A DNA stretch of 64,000 nt, taken from contig CAYRNY010000012.1 in NCBI GenBank assembly GCA_964425755.1, forward strand, positions 1 to 64,000, read 5' to 3'. The stretch's first letter is position 1. Each line of letters starts with the position of its first letter. This stretch comes from CAYRNY01 sp964425755. Lineage in GTDB: Bacteria; Chloroflexota; Anaerolineae; Aggregatilineales; Aggregatilineaceae. The notes beneath the pieces were generated by a model. The model worked only from the letters and a program-made list of their open reading frames with translations, ran no database searches and was not told where the DNA came from. Positions 44,982 through 53,728 of the stretch are shown one piece after another. Both the position numbers and the translations under genes were made by a program.

Positions 44982-45047
44982 AGCGTCCTCACATGCATGT
45001 TTTTAGGTTACCCGATGTAGGCTGCAATCGGGATAGAGCGTGAAAAC

Positions 45048-45080
45048 GGATGAGCTAACCATGCTGGGGTTAGCTCATCC
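45048..45080 (-). terminator. Terminator/attenuator after the binding-protein gene
   Basis: A perfect 13-bp stem (GGATGAGCTAACC at 45048-45060 and complement at 45068-45080) with a 7-base loop is followed on the minus strand by GTTTTC. It should stop many transcripts after the binding protein and before the permeases. Confidence 0.8.
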
Positions 45081-45100
45081 AACTGCTGGAGCGAAAATAG

Positions 45101-46390
45101 CTACGGCATCAAGGCCCGGATCTGCGCCTCGGCATCCGCCAGCGCTTCCTCAGGCGATTTGGCTTGAATCAGGGCTGCCGTGATCTCGGTCTGCATGATC
45201 TCGGAGACCTCGGGGTAGAACGCGCCCGTTTCGGCAGAGGGGCGGACCAGGCCATGCTGGAAGTTTTCGCCCAACTTGGGCAACCAGGGATTCGCCTCAG
45301 CAACCCGTTCGTCCTCATAGACTTCGGCGCGCGTGGGCGCTTTGCTGCTGATCAGCGCCGCGTCAACCTGGGCCTCGTATGAGGTGAAGCAGCGGATCAG
45401 ATCGGCTGCTTCTTGTTTGTGCTCAGAATACGCGTTAACGGCCAGCAAGAAGCCGCCGATCGTAGTCGAATTGCCGCCCTCATTACCGGCGAACACCGGA
45501 TTCTGCGTGACATCAAACTTGCCGGCCACAGGCGAATCTTCAGCCGACAGCGGCGGGATCACGAAGTCCTGCACCATCAGGAACACGGCGCGTTCCTGCT
45601 GGAAGAGAATACGCGCATCATCGGGACGGAAGGTCAGGATGCTTTCCGGCGCGATCTCGTATTCGTACAGCATGTCGACCATTGTCTGGAGCGCCTTGAG
45701 CCCTTCGGGGCTATTGATCGCGAGGTTGCCGTCCTCATCGAAGAAGCTTCCACCAGCGCCGTAGAAGAACGACAGCCAGTTCATGAACAGCCCTTCGATC
45801 TTGGCCCACATGCTCACAAAACCGACCAGGTCGGGATCGTCCTCGCCCTCCAGGATGACCTGCGCCTGTTCGATCAACGCTTCCCAGGTTTCCGGCGGCT
45901 CGAAGCCGTACTTCTCAAGCAGGTCGGTGCGGTAGAACAGGTGCGTCCCATCGATATACAGCGGGATCCCGTAGATTTCGCCCTCGTAGACTGCGGCGGC
46001 GGCGAATTCAGGGATGAACTGATCGATCTCTTCCTGCGTGAAGTAATCGTTGAGCGGTTCGATCCAGCCGCGTGCAGCGAAGTCACCGGGCCAGATCACA
46101 TCGACTGCCAGCACGTCCGGCGACTCGTTACGCGACGTGAAATTGGTGACATAGACGCTGCGCGACTCGTTGGGAACGTCCGAAATGCGCTGCCATTCGA
46201 CTTCGACATTACCAAGCTCTGCTTCGCAGCGCGCGATGTGTTCCGGCGCAACATCGCCGAAGCCACGCGGGCCGATGGACAGCACCAGCCGCACCTTCTC
46301 ATCATCTTGCGCAGCAGCGAGCGGGACAATACTGACGAGTAGAGCGACGATAAGCAACAGCGAGAGCGATTTGAAATAACGAGCGTTCAT
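45101..46390 (-). CDS. Extracellular sugar-binding protein (family 1)
   Basis: The ligand-binding component of the importer. It has a Sec signal peptide ending in AAAQDD (about residue 28) without a lipobox Cys, then a two-lobed family-1 binding fold (VYEGEIYGIPLYIDGTHLFY, TWEALIEQA, VFLMVQDFV). Length 429. GGAGAG lies 8 bases before the ATG. The ligand is probably an oligosaccharide from the sulfated or sialylated glycans processed by the neighbouring genes, which is inference from context. How the protein stays at the cell is unclear without a lipid anchor. Confidence 0.9.
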   Translation of the reverse strand: MNARYFKSLSLLLIVALLVSIVPLAAAQDDEKVRLVLSIGPRGFGDVAPEHIARCEAELGNVEVEWQRISDVPNESRSVYVTNFTSRNESPDVLAVDVIWPGDFAARGWIEPLNDYFTQEEIDQFIPEFAAAAVYEGEIYGIPLYIDGTHLFYRTDLLEKYGFEPPETWEALIEQAQVILEGEDDPDLVGFVSMWAKIEGLFMNWLSFFYGAGGSFFDEDGNLAINSPEGLKALQTMVDMLYEYEIAPESILTFRPDDARILFQQERAVFLMVQDFVIPPLSAEDSPVAGKFDVTQNPVFAGNEGGNSTTIGGFLLAVNAYSEHKQEAADLIRCFTSYEAQVDAALISSKAPTRAEVYEDERVAEANPWLPKLGENFQHGLVRPSAETGAFYPEVSEIMQTEITAALIQAKSPEEALADAEAQIRALMP

Positions 46391-46441
46391 CTTATTCTCT
46401 CCAAACTACTAAACGTACGGTAGATGGTCTTTTGGCAAGGC

Positions 46442-47485
46442 TCAGGGTGCCGATAACGACTCCTTTCTTTTTGCGTGGCGACGACGGGGCTGGCTGGATC
46501 CTCGGACAACGATCTCTGCTTCCAGTGATACGTTCTGATAAGGGCGGTCCGGATTCTCAATGCGCTGGATCAACAGGTCAGCCGCGATATTGCCCAGTTC
46601 TAAGGTAGGCTGGTCCGCTACCGTCAACCCCGGATCGACCAGCTCCGTCCACGAAGAATTGTCAAACGTAACAAGCGCGATGTGGTCCGGAATTGTAAGC
46701 TCAAGCTCTTTGATCGCCTTAAACGCGCCACTGGCCAGCAGATGATTGCTCGTGAATAACGCTGTCGGGGGATCGTCTTGCTGCAGCATCGCGAGTGTGA
46801 GCGTGTATCCGTTTTCAAACGTCGGCGTGCCGGTCGCAATGATCGCGGGGTCAATCGGGATACCGTGATGTTCCAGCGCCTGCCGGTAGCCAACGCAGCG
46901 CTCGCGCGCCGTGTATAGCTCAGGCGATCCCACGACCGCGCCGATGCGCCGGTAACCATTAGCCACCAGGTGATCTACGAGTTGAAACGCGGCCTTGGCA
47001 TTATCGATCACCACACTGTCGACGGACGTGTAGTTTTTGACACGCCGATCGACCGTCACGACAGGGATTCTGGCGTCAAGCAAGAGCTCAATCGCCTCGT
47101 TCTCCTCAACCGTTGGGGCCATAATGACCCCGGCGACATTCTCTTCCACCAGCAGGTTGACGCTGCGTTTTTCCTTGACCGGGTTCTCATCGGAGTTGCA
47201 GAGAAAGAGCGCGAAATCATGCCGGGAAACGTAGTCCTCGATCGCACGGACGAGCGGGGGAAAGAAATCGTAAACGATATCTGAGACGATCACGCCGATG
47301 ATCTGGGAACTCTGTGACTGCAGACTGCGCGCCACCCGGTTAGGGCGATAGCCGATCTCTTGCACGGCCTGTAACACGCGCTGGCGCGTTTCTTCGCGGA
47401 TGTGGGGTTTGTTGGCCAGCACGCGCGAAACGGTGGCGTAGGATACCCCTGCACGCTCGGCCACGTCTTTTAGTGTTGGCGACAT
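46442..47485 (-). CDS. LacI-family transcriptional regulator
   Basis: A LacI repressor: an N-terminal helix-turn-helix (LKDVAERAGVSYATVSRVLA) with hinge helix (RPNRVARSLQSQ) and a periplasmic-binding-protein-like sugar domain. From ATG 47485 (GGTGG 9 bases upstream) it is about 347 residues. It lies directly upstream of the binding-protein gene and probably controls that operon and itself. Two operator-like sites lie in front of it at 47508-47541. A TAAACGTACG sequence at 46410 is a possible weaker site before the binding-protein gene. Confidence 0.9.
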   Translation of the reverse strand: MSPTLKDVAERAGVSYATVSRVLANKPHIREETRQRVLQAVQEIGYRPNRVARSLQSQSSQIIGVIVSDIVYDFFPPLVRAIEDYVSRHDFALFLCNSDENPVKEKRSVNLLVEENVAGVIMAPTVEENEAIELLLDARIPVVTVDRRVKNYTSVDSVVIDNAKAAFQLVDHLVANGYRRIGAVVGSPELYTARERCVGYRQALEHHGIPIDPAIIATGTPTFENGYTLTLAMLQQDDPPTALFTSNHLLASGAFKAIKELELTIPDHIALVTFDNSSWTELVDPGLTVADQPTLELGNIAADLLIQRIENPDRPYQNVSLEAEIVVRGSSQPRRRHAKRKESLSAP

Positions 47486-47507
47486 ATGAAACAACCACCA
47501 AATATTT

Positions 47508-47541
47508 TAAACGTTTACAATACCAGTGTAAATGTTTGCAC
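47508..47541. promoter_or_regulatory. Two tandem LacI-type operators
   Basis: TAAACGTTTA (47508-47517) is a perfect palindrome with the central CG typical of LacI-family sites. GTGTAAATGTTTGCAC (47526-47541) is an imperfect second site. Their centres are 21 bases apart, two turns of the helix, 23 bases and more upstream of the LacI start. Confidence 0.65.
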
Positions 47542-47559
47542 CCGCCCTGTCAATCATGT

Positions 47560-47613
47560 TGGAAAAAACAGGATCGCCAGCCTCAAAACGTCCCGGTCCC
47601 GCGTCACGCGTAT
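47560..47613 (-). pseudogene. Fragment of a MalF-type permease gene
   Basis: The minus strand encodes RVTRDRDVLRLAILFFP, matching RATRGRGVLRLAILFP of the permease at 44109-44981. About 44 bases align with five mismatches (47565-47610 against 44657-44702). It is a relic, flanked by non-coding sequence. Confidence 0.55.
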
Positions 47614-47764
47614 TGCACGCGCGGAAAGGAAACGCTTCGTTGACGCTTTGAAGAACTCTTTGGAGACGCCAGCGCGTGGACCGTGCACGCGAGGCTGCGA
47701 TAATGCCAGCCTGTGATGCGGCAGGTAACATGCACCTGGTCTGTACCTCGCCAGCGGTGCCGGT

Positions 47765-48610
47765 TCACCCCTTCAGGCCGGTCATCGAAATACCCTGGAT
47801 GAAGTAACGCTGCAACGCGTAAAAGACCAGGATCGGCGGCAACGCCGCGATGACCGCTCCGGCCATCGAGGGGCCATACGCCTGTGCTGACATGCTCTGC
47901 CCGGGGCGCAGACTCATGAACTGCGCGATCCCCACCGGCAGCGTCCGCGAGGCGTCGGTGCGGGTGACGATCAGCGGCCAGAAGAAGCTGTTCCATGCTG
48001 AGAGGAAGGTGATGATCGCGACGGCGGTCAGTGCCGGACGTGCCAGCGGCAGCACGACCGACCACCAGATACGCAGCGTGCTCGCCCCATCCACGCGTGC
48101 CGCGTCTTCCAGCTCGTAGGGAATGCCCAAAAAGAACTGGCGCATCAAGAACACGCCGGTCACGTTCGCACCAACCGGCATGATCAACGCCAGGTAATGA
48201 TCCGTCAAACTGAACTCTGAGAATAGCAAGAACAACGGCACAACCGTGATCTGCATCGGGACGAACAGCATGGACAGCACAAGGCCGAAGATGACCCCGC
48301 GCCCCATGAACTCCATGCGCGCCAGCGCGTAACCGGCCAGCGAATCCAGCAGCAGCACCAACAGCGTCGCGGCGGTCGCCACGATGAGGCTGTTCAGCGT
48401 CCAGCGCAGGATGTTGAAGTGGTCAAAGACGTGCTGGTAATTTTCCAGCGTCGGCGTGCGTGGAATCCATTCGATGTTGATGGTGACGATCTGAGCTTCA
48501 GGCTTGAAGGATGTCGAAAGCATCCAGAGGATCGGGCCAAGTGTAAACACCAGCACTGCGGCCAGCAGCACATACCAGATCGCGCCTTCGATCAGCTTCC
48601 TGAGTGTCAT
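47765..48610 (-). CDS. Carbohydrate ABC permease (MalG type), second importer
   Basis: A 281-residue six-helix permease starting MTLRKLIEGAIWYVLL at 48610. The EAA loop is IPYELEDAARVDGASTLRIW, and the tail is QGISMTGLKG. A longer open frame to 49126 is a shadow of the neighbouring permease. It overlaps that gene by 4 bases (ATGA). Part of the operon with sialidase-like and aldolase genes. Confidence 0.92.
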   Translation of the reverse strand: MTLRKLIEGAIWYVLLAAVLVFTLGPILWMLSTSFKPEAQIVTINIEWIPRTPTLENYQHVFDHFNILRWTLNSLIVATAATLLVLLLDSLAGYALARMEFMGRGVIFGLVLSMLFVPMQITVVPLFLLFSEFSLTDHYLALIMPVGANVTGVFLMRQFFLGIPYELEDAARVDGASTLRIWWSVVLPLARPALTAVAIITFLSAWNSFFWPLIVTRTDASRTLPVGIAQFMSLRPGQSMSAQAYGPSMAGAVIAALPPILVFYALQRYFIQGISMTGLKG

Positions 48611-49530
48611 TGCGCAACTCCCCGCATGCCACGTTGATAAAGACGGGTTTGGATCAGCGCGAAGATGATGAGGATAGCAAACAACAGACTGGCAACAGAG
48701 GCCCCGTAACCCATGCGGCGGAACTGGAACGCAACCGTATACACGTACTGGACCAGCGTCAATGTTGAGGTGCCCGGCCCACCTGACGTCATGACATACA
48801 CCTGGTCGAAAACCTGGAAGGAATTGATGATCGTGAGCATCAGCACCACGAACGTGGTCGGGGCAAGCAGCGGCAGCGTAATGTGCCGGAAAACGCCCAG
48901 CGAACCCGCACCGTCGATCCGCGCGGCCTCGTAAAGTTCCTGGGGGATGTCCTGCAGACCGGCCAGGAACAGGACGGTGTTGTAACCAACAGTCCACCAT
49001 ACCGTCGTGAGGATGATGCCGTACATGGCTGTGTCCTGGCTCACCAACCAGGGCACTTTTTCCAGGCCAAGCTGGTCCAGGTAGACGTTGATGATCCCAA
49101 AGTCTTTTTCCAGCAGCCAGGTCCACACAACACCAACTACGGTAGACATGATGACGTAGGGCGTGAACACCGCTATGCGCCCCAGGGCACGGCCACGCCG
49201 GGGCTGGTTGAGCAGGATCGCCAACATCAAGCCCAGAATCACCAGCAGAGGCACCGTCAAGCCGGAAAAGAACGCCGTGTTCTCCAACGCGGCATGGAGG
49301 CGCTTGTCGATCTGCATGCGTTCAAAATTCGCAAGGCCGACCCATTCCTTCTCGCCGACGATCGACCACTGAGTGAAGGACATCGCCAGGCCAAAGATCG
49401 ATGGTCCGAGCCTAAAGCTCACAAAGAAGAACAGGTAAGGCAGCAGAAACAGGTACGGTGTCAGCCTGAAATGAAGGTGCGATGCTGCACCCGCTGTGGC
49501 CGTCGTTCGTGGTTTGGGTATCACGCGCAT
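48607..49530 (-). CDS. Carbohydrate ABC permease (MalF type), second importer
   Basis: A 307-residue permease with six helices and the EAA loop IPQELYEAARIDGAGSLGVF. The N-terminus has about 20 hydrophilic residues before the first helix (LTPYLFLLPYLFFFVSF). It is translationally coupled to the MalG-type gene. The binding-protein gene lies 73 bases upstream, with a hairpin in the gap. No ATPase gene is adjacent. Confidence 0.92.
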   Translation of the reverse strand: MRVIPKPRTTATAGAASHLHFRLTPYLFLLPYLFFFVSFRLGPSIFGLAMSFTQWSIVGEKEWVGLANFERMQIDKRLHAALENTAFFSGLTVPLLVILGLMLAILLNQPRRGRALGRIAVFTPYVIMSTVVGVVWTWLLEKDFGIINVYLDQLGLEKVPWLVSQDTAMYGIILTTVWWTVGYNTVLFLAGLQDIPQELYEAARIDGAGSLGVFRHITLPLLAPTTFVVLMLTIINSFQVFDQVYVMTSGGPGTSTLTLVQYVYTVAFQFRRMGYGASVASLLFAILIIFALIQTRLYQRGMRGVAQ

Positions 49531-49550
49531 GGTTCATTTCCCGGCAAGGG

Positions 49551-49582
49551 GGTGACCCAGGCCGTGATGAACCTGGGCCACC
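49551..49582 (-). terminator. Stem-loop between binding-protein and permease genes
   Basis: GGTGACCCAGG (49551-49561) and CCTGGGCCACC (49572-49582) form an 11-bp stem with one A-C mismatch and a 10-base loop. There is no T-run. By position it matches the hairpins at 901 and 45048. Confidence 0.45.
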
Positions 49583-49603
49583 ATTGACTTGGACGAAACA
49601 GGT

Positions 49604-50899
49604 CTACTCAAACGACAGAATGAACGTGATTTCTTCGCAGGCCGTCTCGGCTTCGGCGCGTGGATCGGCCTGTTCGAGCATGATGTTCTGCGCCATGACC
49701 ATCATCGGTGTCGGCGCGTTGGACGCGAAGATCTCGTTGTACTTGGGCGTGTTCGGGAAGATTTGGGCGTAAGGCATCATTTCGATGAATGCTTCGCGCC
49801 CGTACATGCTCTGGAACTCGTCCGATTCCATCACAGCGACGGCAGCCGGCAGTTGCCCTGACTCGGCCCAGGCGGCAGAGTTCGCCGCCAGCCACGACAG
49901 GAACACCAGCGCTTCGTCGCGCTTTTCAGGCTCGGCATACCGTGGCAGCGTCAGGATGTGCTCGCTGCCCCACACGGCAAATTGCTCTTCGAACACCTGC
50001 GGATACTTCGCGGTCGCCCAGCGAAGTCCGGTCTCTTCAGCCTGCTGCTCCATCGCCACCATCTGCCAGGGGCCATCGATCAGCATGGCGGTGCGGCCAG
50101 AGAAGAAGTCGGCGGGGTAGTCGGTCTGGCCTTGCGGCGCGACATGGTGTGTATAGACCAGGTCCTGGAGCCACTGCCAGGCCGCTTCCGCCTTGTCGAT
50201 GTCCCACACACATTCCGTGCCATCCTCGGAGAGGAACTGGCCGTCCTGCTGGCGATACAGGCTCCACCACTGGAAGAACGCGTGATGGTTCGTGTGCATG
50301 TTCACGCCATACTGCACGATGTTGTCCGGGTCGAAGCCTTCGTCGCCGGGGTGCAGGCCGTTCTCGTCGATCGTCAGCAACCGCGCGACCTCGAGGAACT
50401 CTTCGCCGGTTTCAGGCGGCGCCTCAATCCCTGCTTCCTCAAAGAGGGCGAGGTTGTAGTACAGGCCGTGCATGTGAATGTCCAGCGGGATGCCGTACAG
50501 CGCGCCTTTGTAGATGTTGGGCTGAACAGCCGCATCGAGGTAGTCTTCCAGGTTCAGCACGTCCGATTCAGCGAAGATGTCATCCAGCGGGTCAAGCAGC
50601 CCCAACTCGACGAACTGCGGCATCTCCTGCGGGTGCATCGCCAGGATGTCCGGCGCTTCTTCCGCGCTGCCAGAGACGACGAACGCGTCAAACAACGGCG
50701 ACCACTGCTGGCGTGTCAGGTTGACCTGGATGCCGTCATGTTCGGCGTTGAACCGGTCGACCAGTTCCTGCATGATGTCGCCATCACCGGCGGTCCAGCC
50801 GCCCCAGAATTCGATTTCGACGACGCCCTGCGCAGTCGCCAGGCTACCCAGTGGTAGCAGCATCACGATCATGAACAAGCTAAAAATCACTTTGCGCAT
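49604..50899 (-). CDS. Extracellular sugar-binding protein, second importer
   Basis: A family-1 solute-binding protein of 431 residues with a Sec signal peptide (cleavage after about residue 24, LATAQG) and no lipobox. Binding-fold segments include IEFWGGWTAGDGDIMQELVD, YGIPLDIHMHGLYYN and AMLIDGPWQMVAM. GGAGAAAG lies just before the ATG. Context (sialidase-like and NanA/DapA-like genes upstream) suggests a sialic acid or related acidic sugar as ligand, but this is not shown by the sequence. Confidence 0.9.
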   Translation of the reverse strand: MRKVIFSLFMIVMLLPLGSLATAQGVVEIEFWGGWTAGDGDIMQELVDRFNAEHDGIQVNLTRQQWSPLFDAFVVSGSAEEAPDILAMHPQEMPQFVELGLLDPLDDIFAESDVLNLEDYLDAAVQPNIYKGALYGIPLDIHMHGLYYNLALFEEAGIEAPPETGEEFLEVARLLTIDENGLHPGDEGFDPDNIVQYGVNMHTNHHAFFQWWSLYRQQDGQFLSEDGTECVWDIDKAEAAWQWLQDLVYTHHVAPQGQTDYPADFFSGRTAMLIDGPWQMVAMEQQAEETGLRWATAKYPQVFEEQFAVWGSEHILTLPRYAEPEKRDEALVFLSWLAANSAAWAESGQLPAAVAVMESDEFQSMYGREAFIEMMPYAQIFPNTPKYNEIFASNAPTPMMVMAQNIMLEQADPRAEAETACEEITFILSFE

Positions 50900-50992
50900 T
50901 TTCTTCTTTCTCCTGCAACTCCTAATATCCGTTCTCTGTTTGAGTGGACGAATTCGGTCTGGTGTGCGAAAATGCGGTGTCTTTTGTGTCGC

Positions 50993-51003
50993 TCACCTCC
51001 TTT
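50993..51003 (-). promoter_or_regulatory. Full-length anti-SD complement without a gene
   Basis: AAAGGAGGTGA on the minus strand is an 11-base complement to the 16S 3' end. It lies about 95 bases upstream of the binding-protein ATG, and no credible start codon follows at the usual distance. It resembles stabilising SD elements known in Bacillus (cry1Aa type) that hold ribosomes to protect the message. Confidence 0.5.
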
Positions 51004-51012
51004 CGGTTTGAG

Positions 51013-51915
51013 CTAAACAGGGGACAGATCCAGGTTCAGCGCGGTCAATGCTTGCCAGCATGTTGTGATCGTGGCGTCCGATGCCTGTACCAACGGCGCA
51101 CGGACGGCCCCCACAGCAAGACCGCGTTGAGCTAACACCCCCTTAAACAACGAGAGATCGGCACCATCGCGCAGAATCGCACGCACAGCGTCAAGTGTGC
51201 CCTGTAACTCCCGTGCGCGTGGCAGGTCGCCCCCCGCTGCCGCCGCGTATAAGCTCACGACCAGTTCCGGCACCACGTTGGCATTGCCCGATACGCAGGC
51301 ATCGATCCCCATGGCAATACCGGCCAGGATCAAGCCATCGGCGCCGGTCGCCGTGTTAAACGCGCCACCGCGCAATTGGCGGCTGGCGGACAGAGTCGCC
51401 AGCGAGCCGCTGCTGTCTTTCAGACCCGCGAAATTAGGGTAGCGATCTACCAGGCGCCGGATCACGTCAAGCGTGATCGTGTTGCCGGTCACGGCTGGGT
51501 TCTCGTATAGGTAGATCGGGAAATCGGGCACGTGTTCCGCGACGTGGGCGAAATGCCGGAACAGCGCTTGATCCTCGTAATGATAGTAATATGGGGGGAG
51601 CATGGCGGCAGCATCTGCGCCGATGGCCTGGGCGTGGCGGGTGAGGTCAACGGTTTGTTGCGTGGTGACGGCACCGGTATGAATGATCACCGGGACGCGC
51701 CTATCAGCGGCTTCTACCACGATCTCGGCCAGCCGGCAGCGCTCCTCCATCGTCAGCAGCGGCATTTCACCGGTCGTGCCTGCGGGGAAAAGCCCATGCA
51801 CGCCCCGCGCGACCAGGAAGTCCACAAGGCGCTGCGTCGCGGCGGCATCAAGCGCGCCGCGCGCGTCAAAAGGGGTGAGCATGGGGACGATCACGCCCTT
51901 AATTTTCGGCTTCAC
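51013..51915 (-). CDS. DapA/NanA-family aldolase
   Basis: A class I aldolase or lyase of the dihydrodipicolinate synthase/N-acetylneuraminate lyase superfamily. Motifs: GLFPAGTTGEMPLLTMEER, the Tyr in IYLYENPAVTGN and the Schiff-base Lys in FAGLKDSSGS. Length 300. The family includes sialic acid lyase and 2-keto-3-deoxy-sugar aldolases; operon context with a sialidase-like gene (17-base overlap) favours a sugar lyase over lysine synthesis. Confidence 0.85.
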   Translation of the reverse strand: MKPKIKGVIVPMLTPFDARGALDAAATQRLVDFLVARGVHGLFPAGTTGEMPLLTMEERCRLAEIVVEAADRRVPVIIHTGAVTTQQTVDLTRHAQAIGADAAAMLPPYYYHYEDQALFRHFAHVAEHVPDFPIYLYENPAVTGNTITLDVIRRLVDRYPNFAGLKDSSGSLATLSASRQLRGGAFNTATGADGLILAGIAMGIDACVSGNANVVPELVVSLYAAAAGGDLPRARELQGTLDAVRAILRDGADLSLFKGVLAQRGLAVGAVRAPLVQASDATITTCWQALTALNLDLSPV

Positions 51916-52915
51916 CGTTCACCTCGCTTTCCAGCAGCCAGGTTTCGTCAAAGCGAGCATAGTGGATGTGGGCACGCCGGTACGTGTATACCATGTGAAT
52001 GTCACCATCGTCAGTTTGAAGCAATGTCGGATACGAGAACTCGCCCTCGCCGTCTTCGAGAACTCTGATCCACTGCCAGTTTTCGTCTTCACCGCCCAGC
52101 GCCACACACAGCGGCGTGCGCTGGCGATCACTGTTGTTGAAGGCCAGCAGCAGGCGCCCACTTTGCAGGCGCAAGAGGTCTATCCCCGAATTGGGGTTAG
52201 GGATGGCAGTCTGTGCAGGCTGCGCCCATGTATCGCCCCGGTCGTGGGATTCCGTGCGCCAGATGACACCGCCCTCTCCACCGGTTCGCAGGTAGGCCAG
52301 CAAGCGCCCGTCGGATAGCTCAACCACGCAGGGATGGATGTTGCCGTGTGGTGTCGTCAGCGGATCGGTCAAGCGCCAGGATCGCCCATCGTCGTCCGAG
52401 ATCAGCATGCGTGACTGCCAGGTCTTCTCGTCATAGACGGGCAGGATGATGCGTCCGGGCAGCAGCACGGGACGGCTGCGGAACATCAACCCCGGGTAAT
52501 CCAGCAGTTGTGTTGCGGCGTCCCACGTGTGCCCGCCATCGCGCGAACGCTGCACAAATGGTTGCGCGCTCGTCCAGCCTGCCAGGGGGGGCAGGGCGTT
52601 AAATGGCATGGCTTGCACCGCTGACGTTTCCATCACCACGTCAAAAAACAGCCAGAGTTCGCCGTCCGGTCGTGTGAGGAATACCGGCTGCCCAAGCGCG
52701 TGGCCCGGGTGGTCCGCGATAACCGCCGGGGCGGACCACTCGGCGTTTTCCGGCGTGCGATACGCACTGAGGATCGCGACGTCCGGCGCCGTTTCAAAAG
52801 TGCCGCCAAACCACGCTGCCAGAAGCCTGCCGCCCGGCAGCGCGCACAAGGTTGCGCAATGGGCCAGGGGCCGGTCTGCCAGTTGCGTGAAGATCGGTCT
52901 GCTCTCTTTCATCAT
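51899..52915 (-). CDS. Sialidase-like BNR-repeat protein
   Basis: A six-bladed beta-propeller of the exo-sialidase type (BNR_2 family). Asp-boxes are visible (RSRDGGHTWDAA, ISDDDGRSWRLT, ESHDRGDTWAQP). It has no signal peptide, so it would act inside the cell on imported oligosaccharides. True sialidases need an Arg triad, which I cannot verify from sequence alone; other exo-glycosidases share the fold. It starts directly after the IclR stop and overlaps the aldolase gene, so the three are coupled. Confidence 0.8.
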   Translation of the reverse strand: MMKESRPIFTQLADRPLAHCATLCALPGGRLLAAWFGGTFETAPDVAILSAYRTPENAEWSAPAVIADHPGHALGQPVFLTRPDGELWLFFDVVMETSAVQAMPFNALPPLAGWTSAQPFVQRSRDGGHTWDAATQLLDYPGLMFRSRPVLLPGRIILPVYDEKTWQSRMLISDDDGRSWRLTDPLTTPHGNIHPCVVELSDGRLLAYLRTGGEGGVIWRTESHDRGDTWAQPAQTAIPNPNSGIDLLRLQSGRLLLAFNNSDRQRTPLCVALGGEDENWQWIRVLEDGEGEFSYPTLLQTDDGDIHMVYTYRRAHIHYARFDETWLLESEVNGEAEN

Positions 52916-53698
52916 TCACCGGTAGCGCGCATTGACACGCGCCATAGACGCCGGAACAAAGCCCATGCGGCGCGAGATCTCTTCGGCAGTCTCCATGACA
53001 CACGCCGATAGCTCGCCAATCCGCTCGCCCACAATCGCCGGATCGGCGCCCGAAATACTGCACGCCCCGATCACGTTGGCCCGCTCGTCAAAGATGGGCG
53101 CGCCCAGGCAGAACGTTGAGCGCTCGTGTTCTTCGCGGTCGATGGCATACCCGCGCTCGCGGGTCCGCGCCAGTTCCTCTTGTAAGCTGTCAATATCCGT
53201 GATGGTATTGGCAGTGGAGGCGACAAGCGGGATTCGTGAGAGCAAGCTGGCGATTTCCTTCTTGGGCAGATGCGCCAGAATCGCCTTGCCGACCGACGTG
53301 CAGTGAAGCGGCGCTCGATCGCCTACAGCAGTGCGCGCCAACAGGCGCTTGGAGGATTCCACAGCGTAGATGTACAGGGCGCGGTCGTTATCATGCACCG
53401 TCAGGTAAACCGACTCGCGACACTCGTCGGCCAACTGCCGTAACAACGGCGCGGCACGGTCGCGCAGCTCAACGTTGACCCGGACATTCTGCGTCAACGG
53501 GATGATCGCGGTTCCCAGGGCATACGCGTCTTTGTCCACCTTTTCGATGAACCCCTCTGAAAGCAGTGTGTTAAGCAAATTGTGCGTCGTGCTCTTTGGC
53601 ATCTCGAGCCGGTTGCTGATCTCAGCCAGGGTAAGGGTGGGTTCTGCGGCGCTGAAGACGCGCAAGACTCGAATCGCTTTGAGTACAGAGTTAATCAT
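52916..53698 (-). CDS. IclR-family transcriptional regulator
   Basis: A one-component regulator with an N-terminal winged helix (LAEISNRLEMPKSTTHNLLNTL) and a C-terminal IclR effector domain (LHCTSVGKAILAHLP, FDERANVIGACSISG). From ATG 53698 it is 260 residues; the open frame back to 53803 runs through the operator and is rejected. It heads the operon with sialidase-like, aldolase and ABC genes and very probably controls it. The palindrome at 53710-53728 lies 12 bases before its ATG. Confidence 0.9.
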   Translation of the reverse strand: MINSVLKAIRVLRVFSAAEPTLTLAEISNRLEMPKSTTHNLLNTLLSEGFIEKVDKDAYALGTAIIPLTQNVRVNVELRDRAAPLLRQLADECRESVYLTVHDNDRALYIYAVESSKRLLARTAVGDRAPLHCTSVGKAILAHLPKKEIASLLSRIPLVASTANTITDIDSLQEELARTRERGYAIDREEHERSTFCLGAPIFDERANVIGACSISGADPAIVGERIGELSACVMETAEEISRRMGFVPASMARVNARYR

Positions 53699-53709
53699 AT
53701 GCGACCTGT

Positions 53710-53728
53710 CGTTCCGTATTGTGGAACG
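53710..53728. promoter_or_regulatory. IclR-type operator
   Basis: CGTTCCGTATTGTGGAACG has perfect 6-bp arms around a 7-base centre. IclR-family operators commonly have this TTCC/GGAA layout. It lies directly before the IclR start, as expected for autoregulation. Confidence 0.65.

Noticed and set aside
47765..49126. 453-codon reading of the second MalG-type permease
   Set aside because: The first 172 residues are out-of-frame sequence of the neighbouring MalF gene; the true start is ATG 48610 with a 4-base overlap.
49789..50857. Two long plus-strand frames over the second binding-protein gene
   Set aside because: Low-complexity Arg/Pro-rich or shadow sequence; the minus strand encodes a clear binding protein with signal peptide.
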